From Mycobacteroides salmoniphilum (GTDB taxonomy: Bacteria; Actinomycetota; Actinomycetes; Mycobacteriales; Mycobacteriaceae): a stretch of DNA of 64,000 bases. Positions 44,289 through 53,608 of the stretch are shown here, piece after piece. Below the pieces are notes generated by a model. That model was not told where the DNA came from, searched no databases, and was given only the letters and a program-made list of their open reading frames with translations. The position numbers were made by a program, and so were the translations under genes. The stretch lies in contig NZ_CP024633.1 of assembly GCF_004924335.1 (NCBI RefSeq), forward strand, positions 3,782,001 through 3,846,000, given 5' to 3'. The first letter of the stretch is position 1. Each line of letters opens with the position of its first letter.

Positions 44289-44324
44289 CCAGGAGCCGCC
44301 TTTCCCGACCAGACTCTGGGTTGA

Positions 44325-44930
44325 TCACTGCGCGGCGCCGCCGTCGCCCACTTCAGCCAAACTCATCTGAGTGCCGGGGGCCGTCACTGAGTCGCGCAGG
44401 ATGATCGCCGAAGGCTCAGCCCCGGCGGGGATATCGAACGCTATGGACGCAACAATGCTGTCGCCGGGACCGAGGTCTGCGCCGAGCACGGGCTGCGAGG
44501 CCGCCTGGTCCGCACCGAAGGTTTGATCGCCCGCAACGAGTTGCTGAATCGCAGGCTCGAACCTGTGAGGGACGTCGCCGTCATTGATCACGCGCACACC
44601 GACCAGAACATGGCCACCCTCGTCGTTCTGAGCCAGTCCGGGATCGCCCGCCGCCGGGGATGCCGTGACCTCCGTCACGGCCAGGGCTAACTGACCGGCT
44701 CGCGCCTCGCGACCAGGGCCGCCACCTTCAGGTGCCACTGAAGCAACTTCGTGAACCAGCGGCGATCCAGAGGCGCTAAAGTTCCTGCCGTCTTCGATCC
44801 CCACCAACGTGGCAACGACAATGAAGGTCGCGATAACGACTCCGAACAGCATGGGCGCCACAGGAAAATTGCCGCTAACCAGGTACAACCCGGCGGCGCC
44901 ATTCTCACCTTCCAGCGAAGGCCGAGTCAC
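44325..44930 (-). CDS. membrane-anchored DUF4352-like protein
   Basis: 201 residues from the GTG at 44930, chosen because GAGGA stands eight bases upstream; the frame is open further to 45047. One membrane helix (MLFGVVIATFIVVATLVGI) is followed by an exported beta-rich domain (LALAVTEVTASPAAGDPG, VLVGVRVINDGDVPHRF, SIVASIAFDIPAGAEPSAIILRDS), the immunoglobulin-like fold of DUF4352/MPT63-type proteins. Function unknown. Confidence 0.72.
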   Translation of the reverse strand: MTRPSLEGENGAAGLYLVSGNFPVAPMLFGVVIATFIVVATLVGIEDGRNFSASGSPLVHEVASVAPEGGGPGREARAGQLALAVTEVTASPAAGDPGLAQNDEGGHVLVGVRVINDGDVPHRFEPAIQQLVAGDQTFGADQAASQPVLGADLGPGDSIVASIAFDIPAGAEPSAIILRDSVTAPGTQMSLAEVGDGGAAQ

Positions 44931-45271
44931 AATAACGATCCTCAATTCAGGGTAGCGGTGTAACACATGAGCGCCCCCCTCAATGAGTAAGAGGCTAACA
45001 TCAATAGGTCCTATCGGCACGGCTGCGTATTCGTTACAGGCGGCCACCAGCTGTTTGCGAGAAACTACCGATAGCCCCTGATGTCACGCCCGTCCGCCTT
45101 TGCTGATCCGGAAGTCAGGCCGACCCGTACTGCCGAGACCAGCGACGATGACAACAGCCGATCGGTACGGTCCCCCGGCGGGCGGCCTGTTTGCCTCTGG
45201 ACATCCCTAGGCACTCGGGGCAGCGCACGGCCACGACGAGGTCGGCACCCCGTTCTAGGCAGACATCGCGG
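44931..45271. other. intergenic region without recognised gene
   Basis: 341 bases between the start of the DUF4352-like gene and the end of the nitronate monooxygenase gene, both on the minus strand. I see no convincing reading frame, RNA gene or palindrome. It should hold the promoter of the DUF4352-like gene near 44950-45020, where the sequence is least GC-rich. Confidence 0.5.
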
Positions 45272-46201
45272 TCAGCCGTACTGGGCGGCGAGCTTGCCGA
45301 TCACGGCGGTGAACTCGTCCATGGTGGTGTCGAGGATGTCTTTCACCGACTCGACCGCACCGATGCGCCCGGCGACCTGACCGCCGAGCGGTACGAAAGT
45401 GTCCATGTTGCCTCCGAAGTAGAGGTCCAACGGGTTCCCGGTTTCCAGCAGTGACACCAGATCTCGCCGTTCCATCTCTTCGGTGCGCGCGCTACGCAGC
45501 GCACGCAGGCCCGGCTTGGTCAGCCGGTTGAGCAGTACGGTGTCGGTCTCGCGGGCAGCGACGACGGCCGCCTTCCAATTTCCATGGATGGGCGATTCCG
45601 CGGCCGACATCATCCGGGTGCCCATCTGCACCCCCTCGGCACCGAGCGCGAAGGCGGCGGCCATCGATGCGCCGTCGCAGATGCCACCGGCGGCGATGAT
45701 GGGTACGTCCACGTGCGAGCGCACTAGCGGCAGGAGCACCATGGTGGATGCGCCCTTCGGGTCCTTGAAACCACCGCCCTCGACGCCTTCCACCACCAAT
45801 CCGTCCACTCCCGCGTCGACGGCCTTGAGGGCCGCCGCGAGTGTGGGGACGACATGAAAGACGGTGAGCCCGTTGTCCTTCAGGACCCGGGTGTACTTGT
45901 TGGGGTCTCCCGCACTGGTAGTCACGAACGTCACGCCCTGATCCACCACGAACTGCGCGATGGACGGGTCCCGCACAAATGCCTGCGCGATGTTCACCCC
46001 GAAGGGTTTATCGGTGAGCTCACGCATGACGCGGATCTCGCCCTTGATGGCATCGAGCTCGCCGGAGCTGGTTTCGATGATGCCGAGCCCGCCGGCATTG
46101 CACACCGCGCTGGCCAGCTGTGATCGTGCGATCCACCCCATCGGGGCCTGCACGATCGGCCGCTCCACGCCCAGCATCTCGGTAACCCGGTTTGTGACCA
46201 C
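45272..46201 (-). CDS. nitronate monooxygenase (2-nitropropane dioxygenase) family
   Basis: 309 residues, FMN-dependent TIM barrel. Visible: PIVQAPMGWIA, the GGLGIIE segment, FGVNIAQAF, VVEGVEGGG and IIAAGGICDGASMAAAFALGAEGVQMGTR, the FMN phosphate site. Family members oxidise alkyl nitronates; some act as enoyl-type reductases. GTG at 46201. Confidence 0.9.
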   Translation of the reverse strand: MVTNRVTEMLGVERPIVQAPMGWIARSQLASAVCNAGGLGIIETSSGELDAIKGEIRVMRELTDKPFGVNIAQAFVRDPSIAQFVVDQGVTFVTTSAGDPNKYTRVLKDNGLTVFHVVPTLAAALKAVDAGVDGLVVEGVEGGGFKDPKGASTMVLLPLVRSHVDVPIIAAGGICDGASMAAAFALGAEGVQMGTRMMSAAESPIHGNWKAAVVAARETDTVLLNRLTKPGLRALRSARTEEMERRDLVSLLETGNPLDLYFGGNMDTFVPLGGQVAGRIGAVESVKDILDTTMDEFTAVIGKLAAQYG

Positions 46202-46233
46202 CCGTCGAACCTACGCCGATTACCCGGGTGCGA

Positions 46234-47148
46234 TTACAGCAGATCCTCGAGCGCGCCGGGCAGATTGGGATACTGAAACTGAAAGTTAGCTGCTTCCAGC
46301 ACCTTTGAGGTCGCGTACCGACCGGTGAGACCGAGTTCGGGATCGGTGCGCAGCGCAATGGCGCCGATGCGCAACATGAAGGCGGGGGTTGGCAGCCCGG
46401 GACGGTGTAGCTGCGCACGCAGCGCCGCCATCAGGTCGGCATTGCGCACGGGATGCTCACTGGCGGCGACCACGCAGCCAGCGGGAAGCTCGATGCCCGG
46501 GGTCAGCCCCAGCCCCGCCCGCACGATGGCCAGCCAATCGGTGAGGTGGATCCACGAGAACCATTGCCGCCCCGAAGCCACCCTGCCGCCGAGGCCGAGT
46601 TTGGTCAGGGCTACCAGCCTCCGCAGCGCCGGGGATTGCGGATCGAGCACGATCGACGTGCGCAGGATGATTCCGTGCTCGGTGTTGGCACCGTTGAATG
46701 CCTCTTCCCAGGGGCGTGCGACCCCGGTCATCTGCGGCAATCCCACGACGGGCAGCGGTGTGCCCTCCGTGCATCGGGTCTCACCGGCATCCGACCAGAT
46801 AGCGGTGGTGCTGGCCTGAATCCAATGCGCGACAGGCGTATTGAGGTGAGTACTGGCGTCCACCAGCGCACGGGTGGCCAGCACCCGACCGCGGGTCAGC
46901 TCAGCGATGTTGCGCCGGGTGGGCCGACAATCCACCAGCTTGCCGGCCAGGTTGATCACCGCGGTGGCCGGGCCCTCCAGCTCCGCGGCCCAGTCACCCA
47001 CGGTCTGGCCATCCCAACGCACCTGGCGAACATTCAGATGCGGATTTGGCTGACGGGTGAGCACCACAACCTCATGGCCGCGTGGAACAAGGTCATCGGT
47101 GATGCGGCGGCCCAGCGATCCACTGCCACCGGCGAGAACGATCTTCAT
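46234..47148 (-). CDS. TIGR01777-type NAD-dependent epimerase
   Basis: 304 residues from the ATG at 47148 with AAAGGGGG in front. MKIVLAGGSGSLGRRI is the nucleotide-binding motif; VINLAGKLVDCR, WIQASTTAIWSDAGE and the C-terminal DUF1731-like part (LTGRYATSKVLEAANFQFQYP) define the family, also called SulA/YfcH. Substrate unknown. It is separated from the upstream PlsC-like gene by about 180 bases with a hairpin. Confidence 0.88.
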   Translation of the reverse strand: MKIVLAGGSGSLGRRITDDLVPRGHEVVVLTRQPNPHLNVRQVRWDGQTVGDWAAELEGPATAVINLAGKLVDCRPTRRNIAELTRGRVLATRALVDASTHLNTPVAHWIQASTTAIWSDAGETRCTEGTPLPVVGLPQMTGVARPWEEAFNGANTEHGIILRTSIVLDPQSPALRRLVALTKLGLGGRVASGRQWFSWIHLTDWLAIVRAGLGLTPGIELPAGCVVAASEHPVRNADLMAALRAQLHRPGLPTPAFMLRIGAIALRTDPELGLTGRYATSKVLEAANFQFQYPNLPGALEDLL

Positions 47149-47286
47149 TGATCGAGCCCCCTTTCTACGGCGAGTATCCGCCGGGCGGGGACGAGCGGTC
47201 AGCACATGGAGATGTAGCTCACCGGTGGTGCTGATCACGGCACCGCGGCAGCGCGACTACGGTTTTCGAGGCATCGGCCGGGTAGC

Positions 47287-47307
47287 ACACGCGGAACGCG
47301 GCGTGTC
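47287..47307. terminator. hairpin downstream of the PlsC-like gene
   Basis: ACACGC (47287-47292) pairs with GCGTGT (47301-47306). It lies 20 bases after the stop of the minus-strand acyltransferase gene. The 13-mer AACGCGGCGTGTC (47295-47307) is the reverse complement of 28369-28381, part of another 3'-end element. Confidence 0.5.
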
Positions 47308-47326
47308 AGTGCGGAAGGAAAACCGC

Positions 47327-48403
47327 TCAGCCGAAGAACATGTTGCGCCGGGCGGCAAGCAGCCGGTACAGCGTCTGCTGAATCGTCTCGCGCACCTGGT
47401 CGGTGACGTCGAAGGTGACCATCGGGTCGTCGGCGGCCGCGTCGTCATACCCGTCCGTGGGGATGGGCGTGCCGAACTCGATGTGCCACTTGGAGGGCAG
47501 CGGCACCAAGCCAACGGGTCCGGCCGCCGGGAACAGCGGGGTTACCGGGAAGTACGGCAGCCCGAACAGTCGGGCGATCACCTTCAGGTCGGCAATCATC
47601 GGATAGATCTCCTCGGACCCGACGATCGAGCACGGGATGATCGGCGCTCCGGTCCGAATGGCTGCCGCGACAAATCCCCCGCGACCGAACCGCTGCAGCT
47701 TGTAACGATCCTTGAACGGCTTGCCCAGGCCCTTGTACCCCTCGGGGAACACGGCGGTCAGCTCGCCCGCGGACAGTAGCCGGTGCGCATCGGCGGTGCA
47801 GGCCAGCGTATGACCGGCTTTTCGCGCCAGCTGCCCCAGGAACGGCGCATCGAACACCATGTCCGCGGCCAGGTTGCGCAGGGTCCGGTTGCCGGGGCAG
47901 CGGTCGTGTACCGCCACCGACAGCATCAGACCGTCGAGCGGCAGCACACCCGCATGGTTAGCCACAACCAGGGCTCCACCGGTCGCCGGAATGTTCTCCA
48001 CGCCGGTCACGTCCACTCTGAACCATCGGTTGAACAATGGCCTCAGCAAAGGAAGTAAGAGTGATTCGTTGAGATGCTCGTCGAACCCGAAATCATCGAC
48101 GCTGTAGTCGCCGCCCACCCTGCGGCGAATGAACTCAGCGACGGCGGCGATGTTGGCCGCGAGCGCGGTCAGCGACTCTTCATCGCCCACGTGTGCGTTG
48201 CCCTGGGCCGCACGGATCTCGTTGAGGTCATGGATCACCGCGGCGGTGTCCGCGGAATTTTCTGCCGGCGCATCGCTTGCCAACGATGACGGGTGCCGTC
48301 TTCCGGCATCGGCACGAGCCTCGGCCCGGCGAGCGCGTGCAGCATGGCGTTCCGAATTAGCCTGCAGTTGAATGACTTTGGCCTTTGTTTCACCAGCCAT
48401 GCT
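47327..48403 (-). CDS. lysophospholipid acyltransferase, PlsC family (Rv0502-like)
   Basis: 358 residues from the ATG at 48403 behind GGAGGTGA. The N-terminal 130 residues are charged and helical (QANSERHAARARRAEARADAGRR). The acyltransferase part begins with FRVDVTGVENIPATGGALVVANHAGVLPLD, where the usual NHxxxxD appears as NHAGVLPLD, followed by FPEGYKGLGK (motif III). It transfers acyl chains to a lysolipid at the membrane. It is followed upstream by the epimerase gene, 20 bases apart, as in Rv0501-Rv0502. Confidence 0.9.
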   Translation of the reverse strand, partial: SMAGETKAKVIQLQANSERHAARARRAEARADAGRRHPSSLASDAPAENSADTAAVIHDLNEIRAAQGNAHVGDEESLTALAANIAAVAEFIRRRVGGDYSVDDFGFDEHLNESLLLPLLRPLFNRWFRVDVTGVENIPATGGALVVANHAGVLPLDGLMLSVAVHDRCPGNRTLRNLAADMVFDAPFLGQLARKAGHTLACTADAHRLLSAGELTAVFPEGYKGLGKPFKDRYKLQRFGRGGFVAAAIRTGAPIIPCSIVGSEEIYPMIADLKVIARLFGLPYFPVTPLFPAAGPVGLVPLPSKWHIEFGTPIPTDGYDDAAADDPMVTFDVTDQVRETIQQTLYRLLAARRNMFFG

Positions 48404-48422
48404 TTTCACCTCCACCCTATTT

Positions 48423-49487
48423 CTACGAACTGATCTTCTGCGCGAGAGCCACCGCGCGATCTCCCAATGAGCGTACCCACTCCGGCTCGATAACTGGAGT
48501 GATCCCGCGGCCCCGAACGTAATCTCCGAAGGCCCCCATGGTGGTCCACTTGGGCTGATACCCGAGCTCGGTCTTCATCCGGGTGTTGTCCATGGCACGC
48601 CCATATGCCAGCCAGTCACGCTGTTCAGAACTCAGTTCGGTGTACCGGGTGCCCTTGGTGAAGGACGCGATCGCCGCTACCGCAAACGACGGGACAGGGA
48701 TCCCGAGTTGCCCGGAACGGCGGACCGCCTGCGACATCATCATCATGCCGTCGGCCGCGATATTGAACGTCCCCGCCTTACCGGCCATGGTGGCGCGCTC
48801 GAGCGCGCCCAGCGCGTCCTGCTCATGCAGCAGCTGCAGGCGGGCGTCGCGTCCGAGCATGGTCGGGACCACGGGGCCCGCCAGATAGCGAGCCAACGCG
48901 GTATCCATACCGGGACCGATCAGGTTGGCCAGCCGCAGAATCGTCACCGCAACATCGGGCCGGCGACGGCCCAGACCCCGGGCATAGCTCTCGATATCGA
49001 TGCTGTCCCGCGCGAATCCGTCGGACGGCGGACGGCGGGCACCCATCTCTTCGGTGAACATCACCGGATCGCGACCGCTGGACCCATACACCTGTGCGGT
49101 GGATTTGACGACGACGCGCTGCACGGTGGGCGCCTTCTGGCAGGCCGCGAACAGCTGCATCGCACCCATCACGTTCAGTTCCTTGAGCGCAGCACGCCCA
49201 CCCGAACGCGGCGAGAACGAAGCAGAGGCGGTGTGCACCACCGTATCGACCTCACCGTTGCGGATGACCTTCGCGATGAACGGGTTGCGAATATCGGCCC
49301 GCACGAACTCGGCCCGACCCATCCTGCGCAGCAGGTCCTTACTGGGAGCGACGGCGTCCACCGCGATGACGCGGTTGATCATCGGGTTCTGCACCAGGCG
49401 CGCGGCCAGGTAACCCCCGAGGAATCGGCTGGCTCCGGTGACCAGCACCACCCGTGGGTAATGCAGAGTGGTCTCACCGGTGCTCAC
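48423..49487 (-). CDS. NAD-dependent epimerase/dehydratase (Rv0501-like)
   Basis: 354 residues, extended SDR. VVLVTGASRFLGGYLAARL is the Rossmann motif (TGAxxxxG) and VVKSTAQVYGSSGRD the active-site Ser region. The usual YxxxK is not obvious in SIDIESYARGLG (a Tyr but no Lys three residues later), so the catalytic set is altered. It fits the gene annotated galE2 (Rv0501) in M. tuberculosis. GTG at 49487. Confidence 0.87.
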   Translation of the reverse strand: MSTGETTLHYPRVVLVTGASRFLGGYLAARLVQNPMINRVIAVDAVAPSKDLLRRMGRAEFVRADIRNPFIAKVIRNGEVDTVVHTASASFSPRSGGRAALKELNVMGAMQLFAACQKAPTVQRVVVKSTAQVYGSSGRDPVMFTEEMGARRPPSDGFARDSIDIESYARGLGRRRPDVAVTILRLANLIGPGMDTALARYLAGPVVPTMLGRDARLQLLHEQDALGALERATMAGKAGTFNIAADGMMMMSQAVRRSGQLGIPVPSFAVAAIASFTKGTRYTELSSEQRDWLAYGRAMDNTRMKTELGYQPKWTTMGAFGDYVRGRGITPVIEPEWVRSLGDRAVALAQKISS

Positions 49488-49550
49488 GGACGAAGCCTAT
49501 CCATCACTGCACCAATGGGCATCCTGAGTGGATACCCACTAACGCAAGGT

Positions 49551-49652
49551 TTACTTACCGAGTTTTCTGCGCTGAACCCGGGTACGGCGAAGCAGCTTGC
49601 GGTGCTTCTTCTTGGACATACGCTTACGCCGCTTCTTGATAACTGAACCCAT
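49551..49652 (-). CDS. small ribosomal protein bS22 (mS38/AURKAIP1-like)
   Basis: 33 residues, 19 of them Arg or Lys, starting [24 protein letters not shown] lies seven bases before the ATG at 49652. It matches the AURKAIP1/COX24 domain protein described as an extra small-subunit protein, bS22, in mycobacterial ribosomes, and the M. tuberculosis gene Rv0500B. It is absent from many automatic annotations because of its size. Confidence 0.88.
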
Positions 49653-49852
49653 GAACTCCTGCTAACTACTTTGAAATCGTCTTTTCCGTGGGCGGTGCAC
49701 AGCGGCTTATGCCAGCCGTACACGAGCGCCCTAACCCCTCAAGGCTTAAAACCAGGGTGCCGCACGACTCTACCCGTTACGGTCCCCCGTCAGGAAACCG
49801 GCCGAATCGCGAGGGGCGCTCCCCTCGGTTCCTACTCGCCGACCGGGGTACG

Positions 49853-49891
49853 CCCCCACGGGTGGGAGATACCCCCACCCGCGTGCGGGGG
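49853..49891 (-). terminator. overlapping GC-rich hairpins after the HTH gene
   Basis: GGGTGGG (49860-49866) pairs perfectly with CCCACCC (49874-49880). Alternative stems are CCCAC/GTGGG (49855-49866) and CCCCC/GGGGG (49872-49891). The group begins two bases after the stop of the minus-strand HTH gene, so a terminator is the simplest reading. No T-tract follows. Confidence 0.55.
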
Positions 49892-49892
49892 C

Positions 49893-50153
49893 CTATCCGG
49901 CGTCGAAGTAGGACGCCTGCAGCAGATCGTTGACGGCCTTGGCGTGCACACGGAACGATCGACCGACCCGCACCGCGGGCAGCTCTCCGTTGTGCACCAG
50001 CCGGTAAACGGTCATCTTGCTGACGCGCATCAGCGCGGCGACCTCGGCGACCGTCAGGAACTGAGCCTTTCCAGATTGGCCAGTAGCCGCCGCATCCCGG
50101 CCCGGCTTGGCGCCGGCCCCGTCGCGCGCGGATGGCCCGTTCATTGAAGTCAT
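49893..50153 (-). CDS. excisionase-type HTH DNA-binding protein (Rv0500A-like)
   Basis: 86 residues from the ATG at 50153. The HTH_17/MerR-like fold is FLTVAEVAALMRVSKMTVYRLVHNGELPAVRVGRSFRVHAKAVNDLL, residues about 31-78. The N-terminal 28 residues are Gly/Ala/Ser-rich. Such single-domain proteins are chromosomal regulators in actinobacteria, here not linked to any integrase or phage gene. Target unknown. Confidence 0.88.
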   Translation of the reverse strand: MTSMNGPSARDGAGAKPGRDAAATGQSGKAQFLTVAEVAALMRVSKMTVYRLVHNGELPAVRVGRSFRVHAKAVNDLLQASYFDAG

Positions 50154-50295
50154 CGCATACCCATTTCCCTTGGCACATGTCGTGCCGCCGATCTTCCCCA
50201 TCGGCGGTACGGACACGCACGTGCTAGAAGGAGAATAGCGGGACCAGTGGGGTTACTGATACCCGTGTGGGCTAATTGATCAAGATTTGGTTAAA

Positions 50296-51183
50296 TTACT
50301 CTGATGTGATTCCGAGCTGCTCGGAGCGGGTTTTTGCGGCCTCGACAGCCGCGTAGACGCTTGCCCGCAAACCTCCACGTTCCAATTCACGCAGCGCAGC
50401 GGCGGTGGTACCACCCGGCGAGGTAATCGTCGCACGAAGCTCGGCAGCGGTCGTGTCGACCTCTGTGCGCGTCTGTAGCCCCGGGGCACGATTCTCGTCG
50501 GTTTCGGCCCGTTCGAGGAGCATCGCGGCGGATCCGGCCATGGTTTGGATGACGAGGTCGGTCGCGACGGGCCGAGTCAGACCCGAAGCGACCCCCGCAT
50601 CGACGAGCGCCTCCACAAGCAGGAAGAAGTAGGCCGGGCCCGATCCGGACAGCGCGGTGACGGTATCCATCTGAGATTCGGCCACCTTGATGACGCTGCC
50701 CACCGACTCCAGCAGCTCGGCCACGGCGCTCAGCTGCTCGTCGGTCGCGAACCGGCCCTTGGCGATGGCGCTCACCCCGGCGCCCACGAGCATCGGGGCG
50801 TTGGGCATCACACGCACCACCGGCGCCCCGGCGGCCAGTTTGGACTCGAAGAAACCCGCGGACACTCCCGCGGCCACCGAGACCAACACCTGTTCGGTCT
50901 CCCGCTCATTACTCTCTGCGTCCAGTTTCGCCAGCGCGGCGGCGATCTCGCTGGTCGCGCTTTCGACATCGGACGGTTTGACCGCCACCACAATGAAGTC
51001 GGCGCCCTCGACGGCGTCGGCCACCTCGCTGACCCGGATCGAGTACGCCTCGGCCAGAGCCTTCGCCCGCGCGGGGACCTTCTCGGAAACGACGATGTCC
51101 TTGGCTTGGCGTCCGGCCCGCAGCAGCCCGGAGATAAGTGCTTCGCCAATATTGCCGCCACCGATAATTGCGATTCTGGACAT
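50296..51183 (-). CDS. proC: pyrroline-5-carboxylate reductase
   Basis: 295 residues. MSRIAIIGGGNIGEALISGLL is the NAD(P) motif; the family signature TVTALSGSGPAYFFLLVEALVDAGV and the C-terminal VTSPGGTTAAALRELE are present. Last step of proline synthesis. It fits Rv0500. The C-terminal LITSE end is followed by about 140 bases before the HTH gene. Confidence 0.95.
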   Translation of the reverse strand: MSRIAIIGGGNIGEALISGLLRAGRQAKDIVVSEKVPARAKALAEAYSIRVSEVADAVEGADFIVVAVKPSDVESATSEIAAALAKLDAESNERETEQVLVSVAAGVSAGFFESKLAAGAPVVRVMPNAPMLVGAGVSAIAKGRFATDEQLSAVAELLESVGSVIKVAESQMDTVTALSGSGPAYFFLLVEALVDAGVASGLTRPVATDLVIQTMAGSAAMLLERAETDENRAPGLQTRTEVDTTAAELRATITSPGGTTAAALRELERGGLRASVYAAVEAAKTRSEQLGITSE

Positions 51184-51357
51184 GGCGACCAGCATGGCAG
51201 ACCAGCTAGCGCGCCCGGAAACGGCTTTCTGGCCGTGTGTCGGGCGTCCCGCGCGCTATGTGCACGCGGATATGCACATTCGCCTCGGTTTGTGACTATT
51301 CGCAGACCTCGCGCCAAGTGGTGGCGCACAGCGGGGTATCCGGACTACAAGTTACCT

Positions 51358-52602
51358 ATGTCACAACCGCAGCGTCGCGTGGAGACGGACCCAGTTTCGG
51401 CACCTGAATCGGTCGGCATCGGCCTTCCCGACGGGGTACATGGGTGGGCACAGCCCGAGTTCGACCGGGTGGTCCGGAGGTTTGCGTCCATGTATGTCGG
51501 CCACCCCGGTGGCGGCGCGCTCTGTGTCTACGTCGACGGCGAACCGGTTCTCGATATCTGGGCCGGTGAAGCGCGGCCGGGCCTGCCATGGACCCACGAC
51601 ACCGCCCCGATCGTCTATTCGGCGTCGAAGGGGGTTACCGCCACGGTGATCCATCGCCTGGCGGACCGCGGACTACTGAGCTACGACGCTCCGGTCGCCC
51701 GCTACTGGCCGGAGTTCGCCGCCAACGGCAAGGAAGCGGTCACCGTGCGCGATGTCCTGGCGCACAAGTCCGGCTTGGCGGCGCTGGCCGCGATCGCCTC
51801 CACGCCCGAGGAGCTTCTCGACCACGAACTCATGGAGCAGCGGCTCGCCGCCACACCCGTCGGGCGCTACTACGGCAAGGCCGCCTATCACGCGATGAGT
51901 TACGGCTGGCTACTGGCCGGGCTCGCGCGCGCGATCACCGGCAACGACATGCGCACGCTGTATCGCACCGAGATCGCGGACGTCCTCGGGGTCGACGGCA
52001 TTCACCTGGGCCGCCCGCCCGCCGATTCGCCGACGGTTCCCGCGGGCATCTACGCGCAACTCGACAAGGCCGTGAAGCTGCCCTTCCTTTCGCGCGGCCT
52101 GTCCATCGGGGCACGCGTCGTCGACTTCATACCGGGCGCGCGGGGGGCCACCGGAGCGATCCACCTGCCGGGGGCCGAGCGCATCGTCGCCGACGACGGG
52201 CACGCCAGCGCACCGCTCTACGACACCCAGATGGGTGCGGGCAACGCCATCTGCACCGCCCCGGCGCTGGCCAAGCTCTACGGCGCGCTGAGTAATCGGG
52301 GAAGCGTGGACGGCCGGCAGCTGTTGTCGGCCGAGAAAACCGCTGAACTTGCTCACGGCCGCGGGGGCAGACCCAACCTTCCCCTGACCCGCGATCTTTG
52401 GGAGCTGGGCTATCACTGCATCCCCGCGCCGGGTTTGGTGGGCGGTTTCGGACATATGGGCGCGGGCGGTTCCACCGGATGGGCAGACCCGAAGCGCCAC
52501 ATTGCCGTGGGGCTGGCACACAACCATCTGATCCTGCCCAACCCGCTGCACAACGTGGCCTTCCCGCGGCTGTGGGCGGCGACCGCGCGGAGTGTGCGCT
52601 AG
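51358..52602 (+). CDS. serine hydrolase of the class C beta-lactamase fold (EstB/LipL-like)
   Basis: 414 residues from the ATG at 51358. [14 protein letters not shown] carries the SxxK nucleophile motif. [13 protein letters not shown] stands where the YxN/YxS motif is found, and GHMGAGGS near the C terminus takes the place of KTG/HTG. No signal peptide, so it is probably a cytosolic esterase or lipase. Its stop overlaps the R2lox gene end by four bases. The much longer frame upstream runs antisense to proC. Confidence 0.86.
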   Translation: MSQPQRRVETDPVSAPESVGIGLPDGVHGWAQPEFDRVVRRFASMYVGHPGGGALCVYVDGEPVLDIWAGEARPGLPWTHDTAPIVYSASKGVTATVIHRLADRGLLSYDAPVARYWPEFAANGKEAVTVRDVLAHKSGLAALAAIASTPEELLDHELMEQRLAATPVGRYYGKAAYHAMSYGWLLAGLARAITGNDMRTLYRTEIADVLGVDGIHLGRPPADSPTVPAGIYAQLDKAVKLPFLSRGLSIGARVVDFIPGARGATGAIHLPGAERIVADDGHASAPLYDTQMGAGNAICTAPALAKLYGALSNRGSVDGRQLLSAEKTAELAHGRGGRPNLPLTRDLWELGYHCIPAPGLVGGFGHMGAGGSTGWADPKRHIAVGLAHNHLILPNPLHNVAFPRLWAATARSVR

Positions 52603-53540
52603 GCCATGGCCGCGAGCGCCTGCCTATCCTCGGCAGCGAACGTGTCTTCAAGCTGGAGCGGCGAGTAGTCGAGGTCGATCTCACCGAGCGGGCGCCCACG
52701 CGCGCTGCTGATGGTGCCGAACCGGCGCATTCCCTTGTCGGCGGAGTACTGCATGAACTCAGCCAGCACGAGCCCAAACGGGGTGTCGTCGCCGTACAGC
52801 CCGAAGCCTTCCTCGGTGAGACGCAACGCGATCGGGATGAGTTCGTTCATACGGGCCTCGAACACCGGCCAGTTAGCATCATCGGCGGCCACATGCCGCC
52901 GACAGGTAAAGGTGCCCCAGGCCATGTGGCGCCGCTCGTCGTCGCCGATCCGGCGGATCAGTTCCTGCATGCCGGGCAGAATCCCGCGGTCCACACAAAT
53001 CTTGTGCCACGCAAAGTATCCCGTCAGCGCCAGCATGCCCTCGACGACGTGGTTGTAGGTCACCGAGGCCCGAATCTGAGCAGCCGGTGACGGATCTGTG
53101 GACAGCGTCGCCAAGGCATCGGGAAGCTCATCGAAGAAGATCTCGCGGTATGCCGGCAGGTCGTCGAGATATCCGTGCAGATCGTCGCTGATCCCCACGG
53201 CGTCGAGCCACAGCCTGAACACCTGAGTGTGTTTTGCCTCCTCAAAGGCGAACTGCGTCAAGTACATTTCGTCACCGAGCCGCCCCTCGGCACGCATCGC
53301 CGCCATGAACGGCTGAATGTCCTGCGTGACCGATTCCTCGCCGGCGATGAACTGCGCGCACAGCCTGGTCGCGTAGTCGCGCTCCCGATCGCTGAGCGAT
53401 TCCCAGTCCGCCCGATCGCGTGAGAAGTCGATATCGGCCGGATCCCAGAACTTCGCATTGCCGCCCGCGAACAGCTTGAGCGGCAAAGAATCCCAGTTCA
53501 GCCCTCCCTTGCGCAGCGATCCGTAGTGTGTCCGCGTCAT
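52599..53540 (-). CDS. R2-like ligand-binding oxidase (R2lox)
   Basis: 313 residues with the ferritin-like four-helix metal site: GEESVTQD (first Glu), FEEAKHTQ (Glu and His), [10 protein letters not shown] (Glu) and [11 protein letters not shown] (Glu and His). The Val in GEESV and the Tyr in VTYNH match the residues cross-linked in characterised R2lox proteins. It differs from ribonucleotide reductase R2, lacking the radical tyrosine context, and should carry a Mn/Fe centre with a bound fatty acid. It fits Rv0233. Substrate is unknown. Confidence 0.92.
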   Translation of the reverse strand: MTRTHYGSLRKGGLNWDSLPLKLFAGGNAKFWDPADIDFSRDRADWESLSDRERDYATRLCAQFIAGEESVTQDIQPFMAAMRAEGRLGDEMYLTQFAFEEAKHTQVFRLWLDAVGISDDLHGYLDDLPAYREIFFDELPDALATLSTDPSPAAQIRASVTYNHVVEGMLALTGYFAWHKICVDRGILPGMQELIRRIGDDERRHMAWGTFTCRRHVAADDANWPVFEARMNELIPIALRLTEEGFGLYGDDTPFGLVLAEFMQYSADKGMRRFGTISSARGRPLGEIDLDYSPLQLEDTFAAEDRQALAAMA

Positions 53541-53608
53541 GAGGGCCTCCTAGTGTCGACATTGACCTAGTAGCCATCCTGAATGTGCGTCAGCTCACAA
53601 TCAAGAGC

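Noticed and set aside
50545-51357. N-terminal extension of the beta-lactamase-fold frame
   Set aside because: Antisense to proC and without homology-like features; the ATG at 51358 fits the family start.
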